From Mycobacterium szulgai (GTDB lineage Bacteria; Actinomycetota; Actinomycetes; Mycobacteriales; Mycobacteriaceae): DNA of 59,984 bases. The notes beneath the pieces were generated by a model that saw only the letters and a list, made by a program, of their open reading frames with translations, had not been told where the DNA came from and made no database searches. Where the stretch lies: the NCBI RefSeq assembly GCF_002116635.1, contig NZ_LQPW01000137.1, positions 1 to 59,984 of the forward strand. The letters are read 5' to 3'. Positions 18,372 to 29,528 of this stretch are shown here, piece after piece (position 1 is the first letter of the stretch; the number at the start of each line of letters is the position of its first letter). Made by a program: the position numbers and the translations under genes.

Positions 18372-18403
18372 CTTTCCACATCTGTGGATAACCATGTGGA
18401 CAG
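18372..18403. promoter_or_regulatory. DnaA boxes in the dnaA promoter region
   Basis: Three 9-mers are clustered: CTTTCCACA on + (18372–18380), TTATCCACA on − (18383–18391, an exact consensus DnaA box) and CTGTCCACA on − (18395–18403). The first two form an inverted pair (TCCACA-tc-TGTGGA). They lie 43–74 bases before the dnaA start codon and probably allow autoregulation. Confidence 0.8.
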
Positions 18404-18445
18404 TTGCTTCGTCGTCGTCGAGCGAGAAATCAGGGAGATGCGTCG

Positions 18446-19969
18446 TTGACCGATGACCCCGGTTCCGCTTTTGCCACAGTATGGAGCGCGGTCGTCTCCG
18501 AACTCAACGGGGAGTCCAGCAACGGCGCCACCCTAACCACTCCACTGACTCCTCAGCAAAGAGCATGGCTCAACCTCGTCCAACCACTCACGATCGTCGA
18601 GGGGTTTGCTCTGCTGTCGGTTCCCAGCAGCTTCGTCCAAAACGAAATCGAACGTCATCTGCGCACTCCGATCACCGATGCGCTGAGCCGTCGGCTCGGC
18701 CATGAGATCCAGCTCGGGGTACGCATCGCTCCACCCCAATCCGACGACGACAACGCACTCCCCCAAGACAGCACCTTCGCGCCGTCGGACACCTTCACGA
18801 CAACCGACGCCTTCTCCCCGCCCGACGAAAACGGATCGGATAAGGACGCCGACGAAGCCGACGAGGTCGGCGGACAGCCGGCTTGGCCGACGTATTTCAC
18901 CGAGCGGCCGTCGAACAACGACTCCGCGACAGCCGGCGGCACCAGCCTCAACCGTCGCTACACCTTCGACACCTTCGTAATCGGCGCCTCCAACCGGTTC
19001 GCCCACGCGGCCACCCTGGCGATCGCCGAAGCGCCGGCGCGTGCGTACAACCCACTTTTCATCTGGGGTGAATCCGGTCTCGGCAAGACCCATCTGCTGC
19101 ACGCGGCGGGTAACTACGCCCAGCGGCTATTCCCCGGCATGCGGGTCAAGTACGTCTCCACCGAGGAATTCACCAACGACTTCATCAACTCGCTGCGCGA
19201 CGACCGCAAGGTCGCCTTCAAGCGCAGCTACCGCGACGTCGACGTCCTGCTGGTCGATGACATTCAGTTCATCGAAGGCAAGGAAGGTATCCAGGAGGAG
19301 TTCTTCCATACCTTCAATACGTTGCACAACGCCAACAAGCAGATCGTCATCTCCTCAGACCGCCCGCCCAAACAGCTCGCCACCCTCGAGGACCGGCTAC
19401 GTACCCGCTTCGAGTGGGGTCTGATCACCGACGTACAGCCGCCCGAGCTGGAGACCCGCATCGCCATCCTGCGCAAGAAAGCACAGATGGAACGTCTCGC
19501 GGTGCCCGACGATGTCTTGGAACTCATCGCGTCCAGCATCGAACGCAACATCCGCGAACTCGAGGGTGCCCTCATCCGGGTCACCGCGTTCGCCTCGCTG
19601 AACAAGACGCCGATCGACAAGGCGCTGGCCGAGATCGTGCTGCGCGACCTCATCGCCGACGCCAGCACCATGCAGATCAGCGCGGCGACCATCATGGCTG
19701 CAACCGCCGAATACTTCGACACCACCGTCGAAGAGTTACGCGGCCCCGGCAAGACCCGGGCGCTGGCCCAGTCACGACAGATCGCAATGTATTTGTGCCG
19801 CGAACTCACCGATCTTTCGCTGCCCAAGATCGGCCAGGCCTTCGGCCGCGATCACACCACCGTCATGTACGCCCAGCGCAAGATTCTGTCCGAGATGGCC
19901 GAGCGTCGCGAGGTCTTCGATCACGTCAAAGAGCTCACCACTCGCATCCGGCAGCGCTCCAAGCGCTGA
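18446..19969 (+). CDS. dnaA: Chromosomal replication initiator DnaA
   Basis: A 507-residue DnaA. Domain I is N-terminal (to about residue 85) and domain II is a variable acidic linker (about 95–165). Domain III is an AAA+ ATPase with Walker A GESGLGKT (208–215) and Walker B LLVDDIQF. Domain IV has the DnaA-box-reading signature GRDHTTVMYAQRKI. It melts oriC and loads the helicase. The TTG at 18446 is the start: GGGAG lies 11 bases upstream, the protein length equals that of M. tuberculosis, and the sequence begins with the conserved TDDPGS. oriC follows directly. Confidence 0.98.
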   Translation: MTDDPGSAFATVWSAVVSELNGESSNGATLTTPLTPQQRAWLNLVQPLTIVEGFALLSVPSSFVQNEIERHLRTPITDALSRRLGHEIQLGVRIAPPQSDDDNALPQDSTFAPSDTFTTTDAFSPPDENGSDKDADEADEVGGQPAWPTYFTERPSNNDSATAGGTSLNRRYTFDTFVIGASNRFAHAATLAIAEAPARAYNPLFIWGESGLGKTHLLHAAGNYAQRLFPGMRVKYVSTEEFTNDFINSLRDDRKVAFKRSYRDVDVLLVDDIQFIEGKEGIQEEFFHTFNTLHNANKQIVISSDRPPKQLATLEDRLRTRFEWGLITDVQPPELETRIAILRKKAQMERLAVPDDVLELIASSIERNIRELEGALIRVTAFASLNKTPIDKALAEIVLRDLIADASTMQISAATIMAATAEYFDTTVEELRGPGKTRALAQSRQIAMYLCRELTDLSLPKIGQAFGRDHTTVMYAQRKILSEMAERREVFDHVKELTTRIRQRSKR

Positions 19970-20490
19970 CCCAAGCACCTTCCCACGCCTTCCAGCGCAC
20001 GTTCTCGCTCATCTTTTTTCAAAAAACTTCTCTCCCGCATGTCACACCAGCCACACCGCCGCGTTGTGCGCAGCCCTGTGTACAGAGCACGCAGAATCAC
20101 GTGGAAGCTTTGCGCTTCCGTGCACACATGTGATTCATCCCCACTGGCCCAACACGCACCACACAACTGTCCAGGCTGTCATCCACAACCCCGTCCGGTC
20201 ACCTAGCAGCGCCGAGACGCGCCTGTCCCCAGAATCCACACCCCTTAATACTGTTATTGAGATCTCTTCGTTGTTTCTTCTTTGCAAAACGGCGCTGGGG
20301 ACACCGCATGCACAGTGCGTTTAGTGAGCCCGGCTGACGGTGCTTGTCAGCGTGAGTGATTAGCTTTCAACTTGGCGCGAGAAGCTCTACGGTTGGTGTT
20401 CGACTGCCGTTACGGTCGTCGATGCGCTGGCGGGGGCGCTGGCCGATCGCTTTGACGGATTTCGAACTCACTGTTAGGTGAAGGGACGCA
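19970..20490. other. oriC: Replication origin oriC (dnaA–dnaN interval)
   Basis: A 521-bp gene-free region between dnaA and dnaN, the position of oriC in all studied mycobacteria. It holds degenerate DnaA boxes: CTGTGTACA (20076–20084), TCATCCACA (20179–20187), CTGTCCCCA (20223–20231) and GAATCCACA (20232–20240). These are followed by an unusually AT-rich stretch at 20244–20290 that is the likely DNA-unwinding element. A stem GGAAGC-TTTGC-GCTTCC (20103–20119) and a T6-C-A6 run (20014–20026) are also present. The boxes are weak by enteric standards, as is typical of mycobacteria. Confidence 0.93.
20179..20240 (+). promoter_or_regulatory. DnaA-box cluster in oriC
   Basis: TCATCCACA (20179–20187), CTGTCCCCA (20223–20231) and GAATCCACA (20232–20240) lie on the + strand, all pointing toward the AT-rich segment that follows. 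Each differs from TTATCCACA or TTGTCCACA by one to three bases. Confidence 0.7.
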
Positions 20491-21690
20491 ATGGACGCGG
20501 CTACGACCCGAGCTGGTCTCACCGACTTGAAGTTTCGTTTGGTGCGAGAGTCCTTTGCCGATGCGGTGTCGTGGGTGGCGAAGAATCTGCCCACCAGGCC
20601 CGCGGTGCCGGTGCTCTCCGGAGTGCTGCTGACCGGTTCGGACGAGGGCCTGACGATTTCCGGCTTCGACTACGAGGTGTCGGCCGAAGTACAAGTCCCT
20701 GCCGAAATCGCCTCTCCGGGAAGTGTTTTGGTGTCCGGACGGTTGTTGTCGGACATCACCCGGGCGTTGCCCAACAAACCCGTCGACTTCTACGTTGACG
20801 GCAACCGCGTCGCGTTGACCTGCGGCAGCGCCCGGTTTTCGCTGCCGACAATGGCCGTTGAGGATTACCCGACGCTGCCCTCGCTGCCCGAGGAGACCGG
20901 GTCGTTACCGGCGGAGTTGTTCGCCGAGGCGATCGGCCAGGTCGCCATCGCGGCCGGGCGCGACGACACGTTGCCCATGCTGACCGGCATTCGTGTCGAA
21001 ATATCCGGGGAGACGGTGGTTTTGGCGGCCACCGACAGATTCCGGCTGGCGGTCCGCGAGCTGACCTGGACTGCGCTGTCACCCGACATCGAGGCCTCGG
21101 TTCTGGTGCCGGCCAAGACACTCGCGGAGGCAGCCAAAGCCGGCACCGACGGCGGCGACGTTCGGTTGTCCTTGGGATCTGGACCGGGCGTCGGCAAAGA
21201 AGGCCTACTTGGCATCACCGGCAACGGCAAGCGCAGCACCACCCGGCTTCTCGACGCCGAGTTCCCGAAGTTTCGACAGTTGTTGCCGGCCGAACACACC
21301 GCGGTGGCCAGCATTGACGTCGCCCAGCTGACCGAAGCGATCAAGCTGGTTGCCCTGGTGGCCGACCGCGGCGCACAGGTGCGAATGGAGTTCGCCGACG
21401 GCATGCTGCGGCTGTCGGCCGGCGCCGACGATGTGGGGCGTGCCGAAGAGGACCTCGCGGTGGACTACGCCGGTGAACCGTTGACCATCGCGTTCAATCC
21501 CACATATCTGACCGACGGGCTGGGCTCGCTACATTCCGAGCGGGTGTCGTTCGGTTTCACCACTCCGGGCAAGCCGGCGTTGCTGCGCCCCGCGTCAGCC
21601 GAGGATTCGGTGCCCACCGGCAGCGGCCCGTTCCCCGCGGTGCCCACGGACTACGTTTATCTGTTGATGCCGGTTCGGTTGCCCGGATAG
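20491..21690 (+). CDS. dnaN: DNA polymerase III sliding clamp, beta subunit
   Basis: A 399-residue beta clamp made of three repeated domains, normal in length (M. tuberculosis 402). The ring tethers polymerase to DNA and is the target of griselimycins. The ATG at 20491 is preceded by GTGAAGGGA. The C-terminal MPVRLPG motif, part of the protein-binding pocket, is intact. The recF start codon follows the dnaN stop without a gap, so the two are probably co-transcribed. Confidence 0.98.
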   Translation: MDAATTRAGLTDLKFRLVRESFADAVSWVAKNLPTRPAVPVLSGVLLTGSDEGLTISGFDYEVSAEVQVPAEIASPGSVLVSGRLLSDITRALPNKPVDFYVDGNRVALTCGSARFSLPTMAVEDYPTLPSLPEETGSLPAELFAEAIGQVAIAAGRDDTLPMLTGIRVEISGETVVLAATDRFRLAVRELTWTALSPDIEASVLVPAKTLAEAAKAGTDGGDVRLSLGSGPGVGKEGLLGITGNGKRSTTRLLDAEFPKFRQLLPAEHTAVASIDVAQLTEAIKLVALVADRGAQVRMEFADGMLRLSAGADDVGRAEEDLAVDYAGEPLTIAFNPTYLTDGLGSLHSERVSFGFTTPGKPALLRPASAEDSVPTGSGPFPAVPTDYVYLLMPVRLPG

Positions 21691-22836
21691 GTGTATGTAC
21701 GGCATTTAGGACTGCGCGATTTCCGGTCCTGGGCCCACGCCGACCTCGAACTACCTGCGGGGCGGACGGTGTTCGTCGGCCGGAATGGCTTCGGCAAAAC
21801 GAATCTTCTTGAGGCGCTGTGGTATTCGACGACATTGAGTTCGCATCGGGTTGGTACTGACGCGCCGTTGATTCGCGCGGGTGCCGAGCGTGCTGTGATC
21901 TCGACCATCGTTGTCAACGAGGGTCGCGAATGCGCGGTCGACCTGGAGATCGCGGCGGGGCGGGCCAACAAAGCCCGGTTGAACCGGTCACCGGTGCGTA
22001 GCACCCGCGAGGTAGTCGGGGTGCTACGCGCGGTGTTGTTTGCTCCGGAGGATCTGGCATTGGTTCGCGGAGATCCCTCTGATCGGCGCCGCTATCTCGA
22101 TGATCTGGCGACGGTGCGCCGCCCGACGATCGCCGGGGTGCGCGCTGATTACGACAAGGTCCTGAGGCAGCGCACGGCGCTGCTGAAGTCCGTGTCCGGC
22201 GCGCGCTACCGCGGCGACCGCGGGGCGTTGGAAACACTCGACGTTTGGGACAGCCGGCTGGCTCAGCATGGGGCCGAATTAATGGCCGCACGTATCGATT
22301 TGGTGAATCAGCTGGCACCCGAAGTGGAGAAGGCTTATCAGGTGCTGGCGCCGGAATCACGCGCGGCCGCCATCGCGTATCGCGCCAGCACGGACATTGC
22401 AGGTGCTGGAACCGACCGCGAACTGCTGGAGGCAGCGTTGTTGACCGCGCTGGCCGCCCGGCGCGACGCCGAGCTGGAACGCGGAGTGTGTCTGGTCGGT
22501 CCCCACCGTGACGATCTGGAATTACGGCTGGGTGATCAACCCGCGAAAGGTTTTGCCAGCCATGGGGAATCCTGGTCCATGGCGGTAGCGCTGCGGTTGG
22601 CGGCCTACGAGTTGTTACGTGCCGACGGCAGCGACCCGGTGTTATTACTCGACGATGTGTTCGCCGAGTTGGACACCAAGCGTCGGCGTGCGCTGGCGAC
22701 GGTCGCCGAATCGGCCGAGCAGGTATTGGTGACCGCCGCGGTGTTAGAGGATATTCCCGAAGGCTGGGACGCACGACGGGTGCACGTCGAGCTGCGGGAC
22801 GGCGAATCCGGGCGGGTTTCGGAGGTGCGGCAATGA
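21691..22836 (+). CDS. recF: DNA repair protein RecF
   Basis: A 381-residue SMC-like ATPase that helps load RecA at gaps. Walker A GRNGFGKT is at residues 30–37, and the C-terminal signature and Walker B region (SMAVALRLAAYELL … LLLDDVFAELD) is intact. The GTG start directly abuts the dnaN stop, and the recF stop overlaps the next gene (ATGA), so dnaN–recF–dciA behave as one unit. Confidence 0.97.
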   Translation: MYVRHLGLRDFRSWAHADLELPAGRTVFVGRNGFGKTNLLEALWYSTTLSSHRVGTDAPLIRAGAERAVISTIVVNEGRECAVDLEIAAGRANKARLNRSPVRSTREVVGVLRAVLFAPEDLALVRGDPSDRRRYLDDLATVRRPTIAGVRADYDKVLRQRTALLKSVSGARYRGDRGALETLDVWDSRLAQHGAELMAARIDLVNQLAPEVEKAYQVLAPESRAAAIAYRASTDIAGAGTDRELLEAALLTALAARRDAELERGVCLVGPHRDDLELRLGDQPAKGFASHGESWSMAVALRLAAYELLRADGSDPVLLLDDVFAELDTKRRRALATVAESAEQVLVTAAVLEDIPEGWDARRVHVELRDGESGRVSEVRQ

Positions 22837-23390
22837 CAGACAACAAAGACGTCGGCCAGAACCCGGGTGAGGCGAACGAGCTGCGCGGCATCGACTTGGT
22901 GAGACGCACGCTCGAAGAAGCCCGCGCCGCGGCCAGAGCCCGCGGCATGGATGCCGGCCGAGGTCGGGCGGGGCCCGGGGCACCCCGCCGCGTCGCGGGC
23001 CAGCGCCGCAGTTGGTCTGGACCTGGACCTGACGCTCGTGATCCGCAACCTCTGGGCCGGCTGGCGCGGGATATGGCAAAAAAGCGTGGCTGGTCCACGC
23101 ACGTTGCCGAGGGCATGGTGTTCGGCCAGTGGGGAACGGTCGTCGGGCAGCAGATCGCCGACCATGCCATCCCGACCGCCCTCAACGACGGGGTGCTCAG
23201 TGTGACGGCCGAATCGACGGCGTGGGCCACGCAGTTGCGTATCATCCAAGCCCAGCTGCTGGCCCGCATCGCTGCCGCCGTTGGCAACGGTGTGGTCACG
23301 TCGCTGAAAATCACCGGTCCGGTCACCCCGTCCTGGCGCAAAGGGCCGCGGCACATCGCCGGCCGAGGGCCCCGCGACACCTACGGCTAG
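22833..23390 (+). CDS. dciA: DUF721 protein, DciA-type helicase loader/operator
   Basis: A 185-residue DUF721 protein, the Rv0004 counterpart (187 residues). The N-terminal half is basic and disordered; the C-terminal half (about 85–165) is the DciA domain (WGTVVGQQIADHAIPTALND…). DciA interacts with the replicative helicase DnaB and replaces DnaC-type loaders in most bacteria, including mycobacteria. It starts in an ATGA overlap with recF, which fits a replication role. Confidence 0.92.
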   Translation: MTDNKDVGQNPGEANELRGIDLVRRTLEEARAAARARGMDAGRGRAGPGAPRRVAGQRRSWSGPGPDARDPQPLGRLARDMAKKRGWSTHVAEGMVFGQWGTVVGQQIADHAIPTALNDGVLSVTAESTAWATQLRIIQAQLLARIAAAVGNGVVTSLKITGPVTPSWRKGPRHIAGRGPRDTYG

Positions 23391-23634
23391 AACCTTAAAA
23401 CGGGTTGAACGGGCCCGGAACGAGGGACGTCTCAGAGCCACGAGGACGAATCAGAGCCGTTTCTCGAACGTCCGGACGCGACTGGAATGAAGAAATCAAG
23501 CGCACGGCGCAATCAGATAGGTGGAAACGCGCCCACAAAATCGGTGCTGACGGTCGATCACGGTAGAGTGGTGTGATGCGACCGCTGCGGTGACTGAACC
23601 GCTCGCATGCAACCCCAAGGAGAGCATTCCGAAC

Positions 23635-25668
23635 GTGGCTGCCCAAAAGAAGAAGGCACAAGACGAATACGGCGCTTCGGCGATCACCGTTCTTGAAGGC
23701 CTCGAGGCCGTCCGCAAACGCCCGGGCATGTACATCGGGTCCACCGGCGAGCGTGGTTTACACCACCTCGTCTGGGAGGTGGTCGACAACTCGGTAGACG
23801 AGGCCATGGCCGGCTACGCAAACCAAGTCGATGTGCGCCTACTCGACGACGGCAGCGTCGAAGTCGCCGACAACGGGCGAGGCATCCCGGTCGCCATGCA
23901 CGCTACCGGTGCCCCAACCGTCGACGTGGTGATGACCCAACTGCACGCCGGCGGCAAATTCGGCGGCGAGAACAGTGGCTACAACGTCAGTGGTGGTCTG
24001 CACGGCGTCGGGGTGTCGGTGGTGAACGCGCTGTCGACCCGGCTCGAGGTCGACATCAAGCGTGACGGCCACGAGTGGTCGCAGTTCTACGACAAGGCCG
24101 TGCCGGGCACGCTCAAACAGGGTGAAGCCACTAAGAAGACCGGAACGACGATTAGGTTCTGGGCCGACCCGGACATCTTCGAGACCACCGAATACGACTT
24201 CGAGACCGTGGCACGCCGGCTGCAGGAAATGGCATTCCTGAACAAGGGCTTGACCATCAACCTCACCGACGAGCGAGTTGCCCAGGACGAGGTTGTCGAC
24301 GAGGTCGTCAGCGACACCGCCGAGGCACCCAAGTCCGCCGAAGAAAAGGCGGCCGAATCCAAAGGGCCGCATAAGGTTAAGCACCGCACTTTCCATTACC
24401 CCGGCGGGCTGATCGACTTCGTCAAGCACATCAACCGGACCAAGAGCCCGATCCAGCAGAGTGTCGTCGCCTTCGACGGCAAGGGTGAAGGGCACGAGGT
24501 CGAGATCGCGATGCAGTGGAACGGCGGCTATTCGGAGTCGGTGCACACCTTCGCCAACACCATCAACACCCACGAGGGCGGCACCCACGAAGAAGGGTTC
24601 CGCAGCGCACTGACATCGGTGGTGAACAAGTACGCCAAAGACAAGAAGCTGCTCAAGGAGAAGGACGCCAACCTCACCGGCGACGACATTCGCGAGGGCC
24701 TGGCCGCGGTCATCTCGGTGAAAGTTGCCGAACCGCAGTTCGAGGGCCAGACCAAGACCAAACTGGGTAACACCGAGGTCAAGTCGTTCGTACAGAAGGT
24801 CTGCAACGAACAGCTGACCCACTGGTTCGAGGCCAACCCGTCGGAAGCCAAAACCGTCGTGAACAAGGCGGTCTCGTCGGCACAGGCGCGTATCGCCGCC
24901 CGCAAGGCACGAGAGTTGGTGCGTCGCAAGAGCGCTACCGATCTCGGTGGGCTGCCCGGCAAGCTGGCCGACTGCCGCTCCACCGATCCGCGCAAGTCGG
25001 AATTGTATGTGGTGGAAGGGGACTCGGCCGGCGGCTCCGCCAAGAGCGGCCGCGACTCGATGTTTCAGGCGATACTTCCGTTGCGCGGCAAGATCATCAA
25101 CGTCGAGAAGGCCCGCATCGACCGGGTGCTGAAGAACACCGAAGTCCAGGCGATCATCACCGCGCTGGGTACCGGAATTCACGACGAGTTCGACCTCGCC
25201 AAACTGCGCTACCACAAGATCGTGCTGATGGCCGACGCCGACGTTGACGGCCAACACATCTCGACGCTGTTGTTGACGTTGTTGTTCCGGTTCATGCGCC
25301 CGCTCATCGAGAACGGGCACGTCTTCCTGGCGCAGCCGCCGCTGTACAAACTGAAGTGGCAACGCACCGAGCCGGAATTCGCTTACTCCGACCGCGAACG
25401 CGACGGTCTGCTAGAGGCGGGGCTGAAGTCCGGCAAGAAGATCAACAAAGAAGACGGCATTCAGCGCTACAAAGGTCTGGGCGAGATGGACGCGAAGGAG
25501 TTGTGGGAGACCACGATGGATCCGTCGGTGCGAGTGCTGCGCCAGGTCACCCTCGACGACGCCGCCTCGGCCGATGAGCTGTTCTCCATTCTGATGGGTG
25601 AGGACGTGGACGCGCGCCGCAGCTTTATCACCCGTAATGCCAAGGACGTTCGCTTCCTAGACGTTTAA
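23635..25668 (+). CDS. gyrB: DNA gyrase subunit B
   Basis: A 677-residue gyrase B subunit. It has the GHKL ATPase domain (VDNSVDEAMAGYA and the GGLHGVGVSVVNALS lid motif), a transducer domain, and a Toprim domain with EGDSAGGSAKSGRD and the DADVDG metal site. It powers negative supercoiling with GyrA. The GTG at 23635 is preferred over the in-frame GTG at 23590 because AAGGAGAG lies 10 bases upstream and the sequence begins with the conserved AAQKKKAQDEYG. The 244-bp gap after dciA holds its promoter. Confidence 0.97.
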   Translation: MAAQKKKAQDEYGASAITVLEGLEAVRKRPGMYIGSTGERGLHHLVWEVVDNSVDEAMAGYANQVDVRLLDDGSVEVADNGRGIPVAMHATGAPTVDVVMTQLHAGGKFGGENSGYNVSGGLHGVGVSVVNALSTRLEVDIKRDGHEWSQFYDKAVPGTLKQGEATKKTGTTIRFWADPDIFETTEYDFETVARRLQEMAFLNKGLTINLTDERVAQDEVVDEVVSDTAEAPKSAEEKAAESKGPHKVKHRTFHYPGGLIDFVKHINRTKSPIQQSVVAFDGKGEGHEVEIAMQWNGGYSESVHTFANTINTHEGGTHEEGFRSALTSVVNKYAKDKKLLKEKDANLTGDDIREGLAAVISVKVAEPQFEGQTKTKLGNTEVKSFVQKVCNEQLTHWFEANPSEAKTVVNKAVSSAQARIAARKARELVRRKSATDLGGLPGKLADCRSTDPRKSELYVVEGDSAGGSAKSGRDSMFQAILPLRGKIINVEKARIDRVLKNTEVQAIITALGTGIHDEFDLAKLRYHKIVLMADADVDGQHISTLLLTLLFRFMRPLIENGHVFLAQPPLYKLKWQRTEPEFAYSDRERDGLLEAGLKSGKKINKEDGIQRYKGLGEMDAKELWETTMDPSVRVLRQVTLDDAASADELFSILMGEDVDARRSFITRNAKDVRFLDV

Positions 25669-25699
25669 CCAGTCCGCCTTCGATCAAAACGAGGAATAG

Positions 25700-28210
<2,511 letters not shown>

Positions 28211-28274
28211 CCGGCGACGGGAAAACCCGGGCAACTAGACTCAGCCACTTGAGTACATACGTTAGGAGCCCGGG

Positions 28275-29141
28275 GTGACTTCACCGAACGAGGCGGGCGC
28301 CCCAAATCGGGGCGACAACCCGAATGGGGATGGCTCGGTCGATCGTGCCGGTGCACACCGGGCCGCGACCGGCCCCGGCCGCATACCCGATGCCGCAGAC
28401 TCACCGCCGTGGCAGCGCGGTGGTGCCCGGCCGGCTCAACAACCGCAACGTCAAGCCGCCGATCCACCCACCGATGTGCGGGCGACGTCCAGCATCGATG
28501 CCCGGCTGAACCGTTTCATTTCGGGCACGTCGACACCGGCGGCCAGCCAACCAGGACCGCCGGCTAAGCAGGAACCCGAGGCCGTGCCGGCGCGCAGCGA
28601 AAACCCGCCGGCTGAGGCCTATGCCAGCGAATTGCCCGACCTGTCCGGACCCATGCCGCGCGCGTCGGCACCACGGAAGGCGGAGACGGCGACGGCATCG
28701 GGCGGGGGCCGAACCGCGACCGCCGAAGCCCGCGAGGGCCGCGAATCCCGGGTTCAGGTGTCGTCCCGGCGTGCGCGGGGGCCGGTGCGGGCCAGCATGC
28801 AGATTCGGCGGATCGATCCGTGGAGCACGCTGAAGGTCTCGCTGTTGCTCTCGGTTGCGTTGTTCTTCGTCTGGATGATCGCCGTGGCGTTCCTTTACCT
28901 GGTGCTGGGCGGCATGGGTGTGTGGTCCAAGCTGAACAGCAACGTCGGCGACCTGCTGAACAACACCAGCGGCAGCAGCGGCGAACTGGTCTCCAGCGGC
29001 ACCATTTTCGGCGGCGCGGTGCTGATCGGCTTGGTCAACATCGTGTTGATGACGGCGATGGCCACCATCGCCGCGTTCGTCTACAACCTGACGACTGATC
29101 TGATCGGCGGTATCGAAGTGACACTGGCCGACCGCGACTAG
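28275..29141 (+). CDS. DUF3566 membrane protein, Rv0007-like
   Basis: A 288-residue protein counterpart of Rv0007. The first about 170 residues are proline/alanine-rich and disordered. The C-terminal part carries the DUF3566 domain with two TM segments, at about 190–215 (VSLLLSVALFFVWMIAVAF) and 245–275 (IFGGAVLIGLVNIVLMTAM). It is conserved directly after gyrA in actinobacteria; its function is unknown, though the association with envelope and division genes suggests a membrane role. The GTG start at 28275 is supported by TTAGGAG 8 bases upstream. Confidence 0.88.
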   Translation: MTSPNEAGAPNRGDNPNGDGSVDRAGAHRAATGPGRIPDAADSPPWQRGGARPAQQPQRQAADPPTDVRATSSIDARLNRFISGTSTPAASQPGPPAKQEPEAVPARSENPPAEAYASELPDLSGPMPRASAPRKAETATASGGGRTATAEAREGRESRVQVSSRRARGPVRASMQIRRIDPWSTLKVSLLLSVALFFVWMIAVAFLYLVLGGMGVWSKLNSNVGDLLNNTSGSSGELVSSGTIFGGAVLIGLVNIVLMTAMATIAAFVYNLTTDLIGGIEVTLADRD

Positions 29142-29199
29142 CGTTTTGGGAGTCGGGCGGCGATTGCGGTAATCTCGTCGCTCGGCCGTAAGCCATTAC

Positions 29200-29273
29200 G
29201 GGCCTATAGCTCAGGCGGTTAGAGCGCTTCGCTGATAACGAAGAGGTCGGAGGTTCGAGTCCTCCTAGGCCCA
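29200..29273 (+). tRNA. ileT: tRNA-Ile (GAT)
   Basis: A 74-nt cloverleaf. The acceptor arms GGGCCTA and TAGGCCC pair fully, the anticodon stem-loop is CTTCG-CTGATAA-CGAAG with anticodon GAT, and the T-arm contains GGTTCGAGTCC. The discriminator base is A and CCA is not encoded. Confidence 0.98.
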
Positions 29274-29278
29274 CGACC

Positions 29279-29434
29279 ATGAACCCGTTGAGACGTCGCG
29301 TCAAGATTGCATTGCCGCTGGCAGCGATCGCTGCGGTGGCGCTGGTAGTGCGATCGCGGCGCGACGTCGAAGTTTGGCACATGGCCGAAGACGCACCCTC
29401 GGATCCCATCGTGAATCACCCAGAGGGGCCTTAG
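29279..29434 (+). CDS. DLW-39-like small membrane protein
   Basis: A 51-residue protein in the gap between tRNA-Ile and tRNA-Ala. It begins MNPLRRRVK, has one hydrophobic helix (about residues 9–24, IALPLAAIAAVALVV), then RSRRDVEVWHMAEDAPSDP. The DxxVWxxAxD pattern after the TM fits the actinobacterial DLW-39 family, which sits beside these tRNA genes; I infer the family from position and pattern only. The stop codon lies inside tRNA-Ala, so the gene and tRNA overlap by 10 bases. Only a weak ribosome-binding site is seen. Function is unknown. Confidence 0.65.
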   Translation: MNPLRRRVKIALPLAAIAAVALVVRSRRDVEVWHMAEDAPSDPIVNHPEGP

Positions 29435-29497
29435 CTCAGTTGGTAGAGCACCGCCTTTGCAAGGCGGGTGTCAGGGGTTCGATTCCCCTAGGCTCCA
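29425..29497 (+). tRNA. alaT: tRNA-Ala (TGC)
   Basis: A 73-nt cloverleaf. GGGGCCT pairs with AGGCTCC (one G·T pair), the anticodon stem-loop is CCGCC-TTTGCAA-GGCGG with anticodon TGC, and the T-arm is GGGGTTCGATTCCCC. The discriminator base is A and CCA is not encoded. Its 5' end overlaps the small DLW-39-like gene. Confidence 0.98.
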
Positions 29498-29528
29498 CAA
29501 CTCCGAAATTTTCGGTGCGCGGCTCGCG

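Larger units (their letters stand above)
17932..18445. promoter_or_regulatory. Divergent rpmH–dnaA control region
   Basis: A 514-bp gene-free stretch between the divergent rpmH and dnaA genes that must hold both promoters. It contains a 9-bp inverted repeat at 18294–18313 and three DnaA-box-like sites clustered at 18372–18403, consistent with DnaA autoregulation. I cannot assign exact promoter hexamers. Confidence 0.8.

Noticed and set aside
20014..20026. T6-C-A6 run after dnaA as a rho-independent terminator
   Set aside because: The arms leave only a single loop base and there is no GC stem, so it cannot form a usual terminator hairpin.
24100..24400. Search for an intein or resistance change in gyrB/gyrA
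   Set aside because: Both gyrase genes read through without inserts, and the quinolone-resistance positions are wild type, so nothing unusual is reported there.
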